Of a DNA stretch of 64,000 nt, positions 1-6,854 are shown piece by piece (the stretch's first letter is position 1; each line of letters starts with the position of its first letter). This stretch comes from Marinococcus sp. PL1-022 (GTDB taxonomy: Bacteria > Bacillota > Bacilli > Bacillales > Marinococcaceae), in contig NZ_JAWXCX010000001.1 in the NCBI RefSeq assembly GCF_033845285.1, positions 2,991,495 to 3,055,494 of the forward strand, in the 5' to 3' direction. The notes beneath the pieces were generated by a model. That model searched no databases and was not told the origin of the DNA. It saw only the letters and a program-made list of their open reading frames with translations. Both the position numbers and the translations under genes were made by a program.

Positions 1-953
1 AAGTTAGACACCATATCATTCTCCATATACCTCATGAATACTTCCAACGGGGTGCAATAGTCTAACGACTTTCTTGGGATGTGATTTCTTCCGGAGGCCA
101 CAGCGGAAACATACGACTGGTCCACATCCTGAAAATCCATGTGCTTAGGCAGGCCATCCTTTCGGAGGAGGCCATTTGAATGTTCATTTAATCCGCGTTG
201 GGAAGGCGTTCCTGGATCCGCAAAATAAATGGCAAGGTCGTGCCTGTTGCTGATCGACTGCCAGTTGGAAAACTCCTTGCCGCAGTCAAAGGTGATGGAT
301 TTGAATAAGTGTTTCGGGAAACGGCTGCACCACCGGTGCAGCGTGGTTTCAATATCTCTGGCCTTACGGCCGGCTGGTTGAAGGGTAACGATCACTTTCG
401 ATAAACGCTCAACCAGAGTGATCACAGCACTTTGATGGTGACGACCAACAATGGTGTCTCCTTCCAGGTGCCCGAATTCCTGCCGAAAGGCCGGGTACTC
501 CCGGTCCCTGTCCGCAAGAGTCCGCCGAAACGCCTGCTTTCCCCGGCGTTCCTGATGCCCGTTTGGTTTCCGCTTCCCTTTCATTGGCAGGGTGCTTCGA
601 TCCAGCATCCATCGCTCAAACATCCGGTACAGGGTGCGTCCGGAACAGGGAAGCGGACGCTCCCGGCGTCCGGCGATGACATCAGGGGTCCATCCTTCCT
701 TGATTTTCTCGGTGACATAGACCTGGTCGGCGGGCGTTAAGACCGTCGGTCTTCGACCACACCGCTGTTTATTGGCTTGATACCGCTGAACATAATCAAG
801 GGCCCGATGCCCTTCCCGTAAGTAGCTCACGACGTTGTGGATCGTTTGACGGGCACGCCCGAGCTGCCTGGCAATCCGGAAAACCGGGAACTCATTCTGG
901 TTATATGCTTCTATGAGGACAACTTCATTCGTGCTAAGATGGGTGTAGGTCAT
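1..953 (-). CDS. IS30-family transposase, C-terminus cut by window edge
   Basis: This is an uninterrupted reading frame of about 317 codons starting at ATG 951-953 and still open at base 1. The N-terminal third has a helix-turn-helix (RIARQLGRARQTIHNVV), as in IS30 transposases. A DDE-type catalytic core follows, with Asp in GHLEGDTIVG, Asp in SITFDCGKEF and Glu in QRGLNEHSNGLLRK. It would catalyse cut-and-paste or circle-mediated transposition of its own element. No frameshift or internal stop is visible, so the gene may be active. Typical IS30 transposases are 300-380 residues, so only a short C-terminal piece should be missing. Its GC-rich coding style differs sharply from the AT-rich recombinase remnant beside it. 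Confidence 0.9.
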   Translation of the reverse strand, partial: MTYTHLSTNEVVLIEAYNQNEFPVFRIARQLGRARQTIHNVVSYLREGHRALDYVQRYQANKQRCGRRPTVLTPADQVYVTEKIKEGWTPDVIAGRRERPLPCSGRTLYRMFERWMLDRSTLPMKGKRKPNGHQERRGKQAFRRTLADRDREYPAFRQEFGHLEGDTIVGRHHQSAVITLVERLSKVIVTLQPAGRKARDIETTLHRWCSRFPKHLFKSITFDCGKEFSNWQSISNRHDLAIYFADPGTPSQRGLNEHSNGLLRKDGLPKHMDFQDVDQSYVSAVASGRNHIPRKSLDYCTPLEVFMRYMENDMVSN

Positions 954-1030
954 TCGTGATCACTCCTATGATTTCTTTGGTCGGAAATTCATCTTGAGTG
1001 TATCACGAGTGATCTTTTTCGTTGTCTAGC
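1..1030 (-). mobile_element. IS30-family insertion sequence, left end outside window
   Basis: The element consists of one transposase gene read on the minus strand plus about 75 bases of non-coding DNA upstream of it. The right boundary is placed near 1030, where the sequence changes to AT-rich recombinase coding DNA; this is an estimate good to several bases. GTCTAGCTT near 1024-1032 resembles the inverted complement of AAGTTAGAC at the window start, but the true left terminal repeat is not in view, so repeats and target duplication cannot be confirmed. Confidence 0.8.
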
Positions 1031-1465
1031 TTAATTTTACAATCGGCGTACTTTATAGATAGAGAAAAAAATACTCAAAAAAAGTTAAACAATCTTTTAA
1101 ATTTTATTTCTAATGGACAATTAACAAATACCCCTTCTTCTGTTCTAGAAGAAATAAACAAGCTTGATATCGAAAAAAAAGAAATTCAAGATCAGATAAA
1201 GGATTTAAAACAACAACTTAGTCAACCTACCATTGCTCATGTTTCACTAGAACAGATCAAAAATCATTTAACTAATTTCTCTAAAATTTTACCTAATTTA
1301 AAACCAGAACAGCAAAAAGACTTTTTGCATACAATAATTAAAGAAATCACTGTAAATAGTGGTTCATCTCCTTCTAAAAGAACAATCAAACACATAGAAT
1401 TGTTCTTTGACACTTCTTCTGAAACAGACTTTGTGCTTACTTATGATAAGGACTCCCTGCATTAA
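1031..1465 (+). pseudogene. large serine recombinase, C-terminal remnant truncated by IS30 element
   Basis: An open frame of about 145 codons encodes a Lys/Glu-rich coiled-coil segment (EINKLDIEKKEIQDQIKDL) and then a short basic beta-rich tail (PSKRTIKHIELFFD). This is the pattern of the extreme C-terminus of large serine site-specific recombinases (phage integrase, Ccr and TndX types). The catalytic Ser domain, the recombinase domain and the zinc ribbon are absent because the IS30 element replaces everything upstream. The frame stays open into the IS, but the apparent TTG start at 1022 lies in IS DNA and is chimeric. The DNA is far more AT-rich than its neighbours, which indicates foreign origin. 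The stop codon (1463-1465) lies 29 bases inside rlmH, so the recombinase end sits exactly at the presumed attachment site. Confidence 0.75.
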
Positions 1466-1916
1466 TCTGTACTGCACGGTAGATCTGCTCTGTAAGCATC
1501 AGACGTATTAATTGGTGGGGAAAAGTTAGTGCGGAAAACGACCATTTGAAATCAGCCCGTTTTAACACTTCCCTGGATAGACCGAGGGAGCCCCCGATCA
1601 CAAAAACGATCGTACTCGTTCCCTGTACGGCCAGATCCTGGAAGGTTGCAGCCAGCTGTTCAGAAGAAATCATTCTGCCTCCCGGATCGAGAGCAATCAC
1701 GTATCCACGTTCGGGAATCTTTTTGAGAATGCGTTCACCCTCTGTGTCCTTTACCTGCTCATTTTCCTTCTCACTGGCCTGCTCGGGTGTTTTTTCATCC
1801 TTTACTTCAACAATTTCCACTGAGCCCTGCCTGCTCAGTCTTTTTTTATATTCTGCGATTCCTTCATTGATAAATGCTTCTTTGCATTTTCCGACAGCGA
1901 CAATTAATATATTCAC
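1437..1916 (-). CDS. rlmH: 23S rRNA (pseudouridine1915-N3)-methyltransferase RlmH
   Basis: RlmH is a SPOUT-class methyltransferase that methylates pseudouridine 1915 in helix 69 of 23S rRNA using S-adenosylmethionine. The GTG start at 1914-1916 is preceded by GGAGGGGG and gives VNILIVAVGK and 159 residues, the usual family length; a longer frame reaching 1961 is rejected. The knot region is clear: VIALDPGGR, FVIGGSLGLS, and the C-terminal LTEQIYRAVQ...PYHK. Its last codons overlap the end of the serine recombinase remnant. The residues before PYHK read INAGS, whereas B. subtilis has INRGE as I recall, so the tail may have been altered by element integration. It is the last gene of the left-arm block, separated from htrC by a DnaA-box cluster. 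Confidence 0.93.
   Translation of the reverse strand: MNILIVAVGKCKEAFINEGIAEYKKRLSRQGSVEIVEVKDEKTPEQASEKENEQVKDTEGERILKKIPERGYVIALDPGGRMISSEQLAATFQDLAVQGTSTIVFVIGGSLGLSREVLKRADFKWSFSALTFPHQLIRLMLTEQIYRAVQINAGSPYHK
1441..1448. other. putative chromosomal attachment core in rlmH 3' end
   Basis: On the minus strand these bases read TATCATAA, spanning the last Tyr-His-Lys codons of rlmH. The same octamer is the conserved core of SCC attachment sites in staphylococci. The recombinase remnant ends across this site. The second attachment half lies outside the window, so the element boundary is inferred. Confidence 0.5.
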
Positions 1917-1940
1917 AGGTCTTATCCCCCTCCAAATTAT

Positions 1941-2235
1941 TTTTCCACAGAAATTGTCCACATATTCACAAGTAAAAGATCCTAAATTGTCACAGCAAAT
2001 TCTGCTTTTTCTTTACAATACTCACAGGCTGTGGACATTTTTTGGTTTTCATCCACAATATTATCCACAGACGGGGCCCTCCCTTCTCCTTTTTCCACTG
2101 CGTCATCCAACGCTTCTTCTATATGCTCTCTACAGCACTGTATCAACGGTTTACCCTTCTTTCTTCATGCAAATTTTTCCGCATTTATTGTAGCACATCT
2201 TCTCTTTACTCCGTTCATGTTTATATTTATCCACA
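1941..2235. promoter_or_regulatory. DnaA-box cluster upstream of rlmH
   Basis: Two perfect TTATCCACA boxes lie at 2061-2069 and 2227-2235. One-mismatch boxes lie at 1941-1949, 1954-1962, 1962-1970 and 2049-2057. Weaker matches occur at 2018-2026 and, inverted, at 2030-2038. The stretch from 1962 to 2226 holds no convincing gene; the plus-strand frames here are rich in Ser/Leu/Phe and look like chance frames. As I recall, B. subtilis has a DnaA-bound cluster upstream of the same gene (yydA). Confidence 0.7.
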
Positions 2236-2260
2236 AAAAAGGGCCTTCTAACGAAGGCCC
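2235..2260 (-). terminator. rho-independent terminator of htrC
   Basis: GGGCCTTC (2241-2248) pairs with GAAGGCCC (2253-2260) around a short loop. On the minus strand the stem is followed by a run of T. It lies 10 bases after the htrC stop. Confidence 0.85.
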
Positions 2261-2269
2261 CTGAATGCT

Positions 2270-3526
2270 TTATTCACCTGTGGATGCGGTCTGAGTTAAT
2301 TCTATCTCCGCCGTCTGCTTTTCTCCGTCCCGGTAATACGTTATGGTGACTGTATCCCCGATCTCGGCACTATTATACAGATACTCCCGGAGATCGCTGC
2401 CTTCCTGGACCTCTTCACCGTCAATTTGAGTGATTACATCGTTTTGTTCAAGCCCTGCTTTCTGCGCATCAGAGTTTGGCTGAACCTGGGTCACGTACAC
2501 TCCGTGATCTACATCTTCAGGAAGCCCCAGCTCCTCTGTCCAGTTGTAGCTGGATAGTTCAGAAATGGACTGAATAGCTACACCCAGCTGCGGGCGTTCT
2601 ACTTCGCCGTCCTCTTCTAAATCCTCAATGATCGGCACTGCCACTGACGTTGGAATCGAAAACCCGATGCCCTCCACCGAGGACTGGGCAATTTTCATGG
2701 AATTAATTCCAATTACCTGGCCGGAGCTGTTAACTAAAGGACCACCACTGTTACCCGGGTTAATCGCTGCATCCGTCTGCATAACATCTGCTTCCCAGTC
2801 ATTCTGGCCGTCCCCGTTGTAATCCACAGGAATACTACGGTCTTTTGCGCTGATAATACCTTCAGTCACCGTCCGTGTTAAATCTGTGCCAAGCGGATTC
2901 CCAATAGCAATGGCCTGATCGCCCACCTGCAGGTCATCGGAGCTGCCAAAATCAGCTACGCTGTCAATCTGTCCGCCGTCTACTTTTAATACGGCCAGAT
3001 CGGTATAAGGGTCAGTACCAACAATCTCTGCATCAAGCCGGGTGTCATCCTCCAGACTGATTTCTACAGAGTTTGCTCCTTCCACTACGTGGTTGTTGGT
3101 AACAATGAACGCTGAACCATTTTCCTTTTTGTAAATGACGCCGGAGCCAGTGCCCTGTTCCACAGAGCCATCCTCCTGTTCTTCACTTCCCTGACTCCCC
3201 TGAATACCAGCGTTTTGTGCCTGAACCTGATTAAACACTCCGACTACAGCCCCGGAAACTTCATTTGCCGCCGCTGTCACCGTCCCAGCTTCTGCACTGA
3301 CTTCTTCTGTAGAGACGTCGGATCCGGAACCATTGTTCGATAAATCCGCCGTCCCGTCGATGGTTTCAGTATTTTCCCCTGAAACAGAATCATATATAAA
3401 TGGTGCTGATACTGTCATTACCCCCGCACCGATAATTGCCCCCACAAAGCCTGCGATACCTACATTTCTGCGACTTTTTCTATGCTGCTGGTTTTCCTTT
3501 TTTGCGTGGTCATTATAATAACCCAT
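2270..3526 (-). CDS. htrC: membrane-anchored HtrA-family serine protease (HtrC/YyxA type)
   Basis: This is a DegP/HtrA-type extracytoplasmic quality-control protease. A basic N-terminus (HRKSRRN) leads into one membrane segment at about residues 22-46 (VGIAGFVGAIIGAGVM). An acidic Ser/Glu-rich linker follows, then the trypsin-like domain with His in TNNHVVEGA, Asp in YTDLAVLKV and Ser in NPGNSGGPLVN. A single C-terminal PDZ domain occupies roughly residues 310-410. All three catalytic residues are present, and 418 residues is normal for the family. It lies downstream of walJ, as in B. subtilis, but a strong terminator between them (3650-3685) means it probably has its own promoter. The very acidic linker fits a salt- or alkali-adapted cell surface. 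Confidence 0.9.
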   Translation of the reverse strand: MGYYNDHAKKENQQHRKSRRNVGIAGFVGAIIGAGVMTVSAPFIYDSVSGENTETIDGTADLSNNGSGSDVSTEEVSAEAGTVTAAANEVSGAVVGVFNQVQAQNAGIQGSQGSEEQEDGSVEQGTGSGVIYKKENGSAFIVTNNHVVEGANSVEISLEDDTRLDAEIVGTDPYTDLAVLKVDGGQIDSVADFGSSDDLQVGDQAIAIGNPLGTDLTRTVTEGIISAKDRSIPVDYNGDGQNDWEADVMQTDAAINPGNSGGPLVNSSGQVIGINSMKIAQSSVEGIGFSIPTSVAVPIIEDLEEDGEVERPQLGVAIQSISELSSYNWTEELGLPEDVDHGVYVTQVQPNSDAQKAGLEQNDVITQIDGEEVQEGSDLREYLYNSAEIGDTVTITYYRDGEKQTAEIELTQTASTGE

Positions 3527-3649
3527 ATTCCGACACTTCCTTTTTCATAAGATACCGGGACCTGCTCCAGTGCTTTTGACGCATATTGAAGTAAAGACCC
3601 TTTATCATACCCGTCTCGGGTGCCGGGATGTATGTTTATTGTACGAAGA

Positions 3650-3685
3650 AAAAGCACGCCCCGTCTAGTAAAAGGGCGTGCTTTT
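3650..3685 (-). terminator. terminator at the end of the walRKHIJ operon
   Basis: A 12-base-pair stem (3650-3661 with 3674-3685, core GCACGCCC/GGGCGTGC) is followed on the minus strand by TTTTTCTT. It lies between the walJ stop and the htrC start. Both stem ends are A/T-rich, so it could act in both directions. Confidence 0.85.
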
Positions 3686-3739
3686 GATAATTTTTTACGT
3701 TTATGGAGAATACCCCGCAGGTGTACCACATTTCTTAGC

Positions 3740-4534
3740 TTAGAGCGTATGCAGACTCGTCGGAAGAAAGGGGTCCGTATCATAAAGGTGAAACGTATGA
3801 CCTATTCCTGTGTCCTCTTCCTCCAGTACCTGCTTCACCGTCATCCGTGCCAGGTCCTTCATGTTATTGTCCCGGCTTAAATGCGCGAGATAGATTCTGC
3901 TCGTCCGTTCTCCGACAATATCAGCGAGCGCGTAAGCGGAATCTTCGTTTGAAACGTGCCCGGAATCGCCAAGAATACGCTTTTTGACATTCCATGGATA
4001 GCGGCCCATACGAAGCAGGTTAATGTCATGATTTGATTCAAAAATGTATGCATCGGCATTCTTGAGCGTGCCTTTAATCTGATCACTGACATATCCCATA
4101 TCTGTGGCAAGCGCCAGCTTTTTTCCTTCGTGGTGAAACACGAAAAACATGGGATCTGCTGCATCGTGCGAAACGTGGAAAGGCTCAAGCTCAATATTGC
4201 CAAATGCAGCAGCCTGGTTTCGGTCCAGGTGAAATTTCTGTTCAAGGGGCACCTTGCCGATAAGCCCCTCCATGGCCTGCCATGTTTTTAAATTGGCATA
4301 CACCGGCAGCTGGTATTTCCGGCTTAATACCCCGACACTTTTAATATGATCGCTGTGTTCGTGAGTGACTATCAGTGCGTCCAGAGCTGCCGGGTCCACG
4401 CCGATCGCATGTAAATTTTCCACTATTTTTTTGCCGCTCAGGCCTGCATCAATCAACAAACGCTGCTTCCCGGTCTGTACGTATATAGCATTGCCTGTAC
4501 TGCCGCTGGCAAGTACGCTGAACTGCAGTGTCAT
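3740..4534 (-). CDS. walJ: MBL-fold metallohydrolase WalJ (YycJ)
   Basis: This is a beta-lactamase-fold metal-dependent hydrolase of the YycJ/WalJ family, a conserved member of the WalRK operon linked to coordination of cell-wall growth with replication; its substrate is not established. The metal-binding motif THEHSDH is at about residues 57-63. Later ligands are visible in HVSHDA, ATDMG, ESNHD and DSGHVSN. Length (264 residues) is normal. It begins 18 bases after the walI stop, with GAGGATAGA just before ATG, so it is co-transcribed with walI. The operon terminator follows at 3650-3685. Confidence 0.9.
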   Translation of the reverse strand: MTLQFSVLASGSTGNAIYVQTGKQRLLIDAGLSGKKIVENLHAIGVDPAALDALIVTHEHSDHIKSVGVLSRKYQLPVYANLKTWQAMEGLIGKVPLEQKFHLDRNQAAAFGNIELEPFHVSHDAADPMFFVFHHEGKKLALATDMGYVSDQIKGTLKNADAYIFESNHDINLLRMGRYPWNVKKRILGDSGHVSNEDSAYALADIVGERTSRIYLAHLSRDNNMKDLARMTVKQVLEEEDTGIGHTFHLYDTDPFLPTSLHTL

Positions 4535-4552
4535 TCTATCCTCCTGCTTTCT

Positions 4553-5488
4553 CTATTCATTAGCCGGTTCATTAGCCGGTGCTTCTTCCCCGTTTTCCGC
4601 TGAGCCATTTTCTTCCGGGTCAGAACCATTTTCCGGCACTTCCGGTTCAACCATAATGTCCTCTTCGCTATTATCCTCCATCACCTGCTCCCATGACTGG
4701 ACGCGCTGGGTTCTGGCATTCACAAGGTACCTGGATTCTCCGTTTACTTCCACAATATACATGGGTGTATATAAATAAACATTTTCTCCCTGAGGGGTAA
4801 CCTGGTTAAAGTAACCGACGCTTACATCGGTCACCGTATCGTTTGTCTGCAAAATCCCATTGCTCGGGTTCCCCAGCGCTTCAATAGCATCCTCTGCCGG
4901 GATGGTGCTGTCTGCCGGAGTAGCGTCGAGCTCAAAATACGACTGGCGGAAGCCGACAATCTCGTTTTGATCATTAAACACCAGCTCAAGCTGGGCGGAC
5001 GTTTCCGGTTTATAAATTTGTTTATCATCGAATGTCTGGTAATAATACTGCCTGTTTAACTCTTCATCCATCTGTCCCTGCTCATAGTCCTCTGCATTCC
5101 AGACATAATTGTTTAAAAAGGAGGCCAGATCCTCGTTCCGGTTATCCTCAGATATTTCCACCGGTTCCTCGAGTGTGGCGCTCATTCCAATCAGTCGTTC
5201 ATTTGATATATACGTAATGTCATTAATGTTTGAATTGTTTTCTACCTTCTGGGAGCGGCCGCCGCTCTCAAAATCCACATAGCTCGCTTCGAGATGAAGC
5301 TGTTCAATCCGGTCCGGCAGATCCTCTTCAGCATAACCGTATAGCCGCTGTTCCGATTCTTCCCCGCCAGTCTGGGAAGCAGAGCTTTCCTGATAGTTAG
5401 TCTGCTGCTCTAAGTAACTGGAAAGCAAAAACGTATTAAGAAGCAGGAAAACAACAATAAAAATGGTCTTTGTTCTTGCCCAATCCAT
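4553..5488 (-). CDS. walI: two-component regulatory protein WalI (YycI)
   Basis: WalI is a membrane-anchored extracytoplasmic protein that, with WalH, modulates the WalK kinase. The start chosen is MDWARTKTIFIVV at 5486-5488, after GGAGGAGC; a frame extending 50 codons further upstream overlaps walH and is rejected. One N-terminal membrane segment occupies about residues 6-24. The remainder is an extracellular YycI domain (about residues 40-270), and the tail is extremely acidic, rich in E, D, N and P. The C-terminus repeats ANEP/ANE. At 311 residues it is slightly longer than the B. subtilis protein because of this tail. It abuts walH with no gap. Confidence 0.9.
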   Translation of the reverse strand: MDWARTKTIFIVVFLLLNTFLLSSYLEQQTNYQESSASQTGGEESEQRLYGYAEEDLPDRIEQLHLEASYVDFESGGRSQKVENNSNINDITYISNERLIGMSATLEEPVEISEDNRNEDLASFLNNYVWNAEDYEQGQMDEELNRQYYYQTFDDKQIYKPETSAQLELVFNDQNEIVGFRQSYFELDATPADSTIPAEDAIEALGNPSNGILQTNDTVTDVSVGYFNQVTPQGENVYLYTPMYIVEVNGESRYLVNARTQRVQSWEQVMEDNSEEDIMVEPEVPENGSDPEENGSAENGEEAPANEPANE

Positions 5489-5489
5489 T

Positions 5490-6854
5490 TTATGCTCCTC
5501 CTTCTTCGTTATCGTCTCCGCTAAAATCCACCGGTGACCAGCTGCCGTCGCAGCGGACAAACCAACCAGGCTCCATATCGTAATAACCGGAGTTCTCCCC
5601 GTTTCTTGAAATGCTGTAGCCGATTTGTATATCTTCAATCAACGAAGAGCTGCACTGCTCCTGCACGGCATCGAGCGTTTCCTCTCCGGTTGGAAGGTCG
5701 GTGGAAACGCCGGCATCCCCGGTTCTGACCGGGTTGTTTTCCAAATCAAACAGCGGCCGGGAATATCCACTCGTCTGCGTTCCTACGTTCGACACCTGAA
5801 TGGAAGCAAAATCACTGCCATTGGAATCCCGGAAAACTGGAAGACCGCCTTTATTCATTCTGAATGTAACCGTCGTTTCCCCGTCCACAGTATTGGAATC
5901 ATAATACTGGTAATCGTCCGACCAGCCGGCATGATTGTTTACAAACTCGAAGGAGGAAACGAGACTGCTTGTATCATTTCCGTCTGTCTGCTCTGAGTAG
6001 GTCGGGTTGGCGTAACGAAGGTAATCTCCGGTGTCATTTATACGCAGCTCTCTCGTGCCGTCTGTGATGACTTCCGACGAATCATAATTGTACGTCTGAA
6101 GGTTTTGTCCGTTCCCTTCCGGCAGTAACACCTGCTGAAAGCTGTTGGCTGATAAACTCGTAGAAGCATAGGTGTAGTTCGTTCGGGAGCCCGGATCCTC
6201 GGGGATATAAATATGCTTCTCGTACCCGTCTTCATCAGCACTGTAGGTAAGCATGCTTTCATGCTCTGAGAGGTATCGTTCGTACTCTATATCGCTTTTA
6301 TCAAGGCTTGTATTGCTGTTTACGATCACGCCCTGATCATAGGAAACAAACGCAGCATTCAGCTCCTCGCTCCCCGGTGAAGCTGTTAATATTATACGGT
6401 CAACCGAACCATCCAGGATACTCGCTGCTTCATCGTTTTCATCTTCAAAGCTGAACAGTTCATTGATCATCGACCACGATACGGACGATGGAAATACGAA
6501 TTCCATCGAATATGCTGCTGAAGCTGCGTTTTGGTAGAGCTCGTCATGCTCCAGGTCAGTCGCTGTCGTTTCAGTAATACTTGCCTCTTCGAGCTGCCGG
6601 AAGGCCTTATCCAGATCAGATGAAGCCTGATCCTCTGCCATGAGAGCACTTCTTCCATCGGAACGCACTACTCCCTGATTTGGCCGGACAATTTCCGCCG
6701 GCTCCCGGGTTTCAGCTATTTCTGTCGTTTCCTGTACGGTTTCGGAGGAATTGACGCTTTCATATTCGGGCTGAAATGACCAGTTCTGCCAGGTAAGAAG
6801 CAGACTGCCTACCACTAAAATCGTCAACACCCAGGATTTGATTGTTTCTTTCAT
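5490..6854 (-). CDS. walH: two-component regulatory protein WalH (YycH)
   Basis: WalH is the second membrane-anchored regulator of WalK. The N-terminus has one membrane helix (SWVLTILVVGSLLLTW, about residues 7-22). A long extracytoplasmic region rich in Asp, Glu, Ser and Tyr follows, matching the three-domain YycH architecture; 454 residues is in the normal range. It overlaps walK by four bases (ATGA), a sign of translational coupling, and walI starts immediately after it. The acidic bias is much stronger than in the cytoplasmic proteins around it. Confidence 0.9.
   Translation of the reverse strand: MKETIKSWVLTILVVGSLLLTWQNWSFQPEYESVNSSETVQETTEIAETREPAEIVRPNQGVVRSDGRSALMAEDQASSDLDKAFRQLEEASITETTATDLEHDELYQNAASAAYSMEFVFPSSVSWSMINELFSFEDENDEAASILDGSVDRIILTASPGSEELNAAFVSYDQGVIVNSNTSLDKSDIEYERYLSEHESMLTYSADEDGYEKHIYIPEDPGSRTNYTYASTSLSANSFQQVLLPEGNGQNLQTYNYDSSEVITDGTRELRINDTGDYLRYANPTYSEQTDGNDTSSLVSSFEFVNNHAGWSDDYQYYDSNTVDGETTVTFRMNKGGLPVFRDSNGSDFASIQVSNVGTQTSGYSRPLFDLENNPVRTGDAGVSTDLPTGEETLDAVQEQCSSSLIEDIQIGYSISRNGENSGYYDMEPGWFVRCDGSWSPVDFSGDDNEEGGA

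Noticed and set aside
1546-2193. 215-residue plus-strand frame across rlmH and the DnaA-box cluster
   Set aside because: It is the antisense of rlmH joined to non-coding DNA, with low-complexity Ser/Leu composition.
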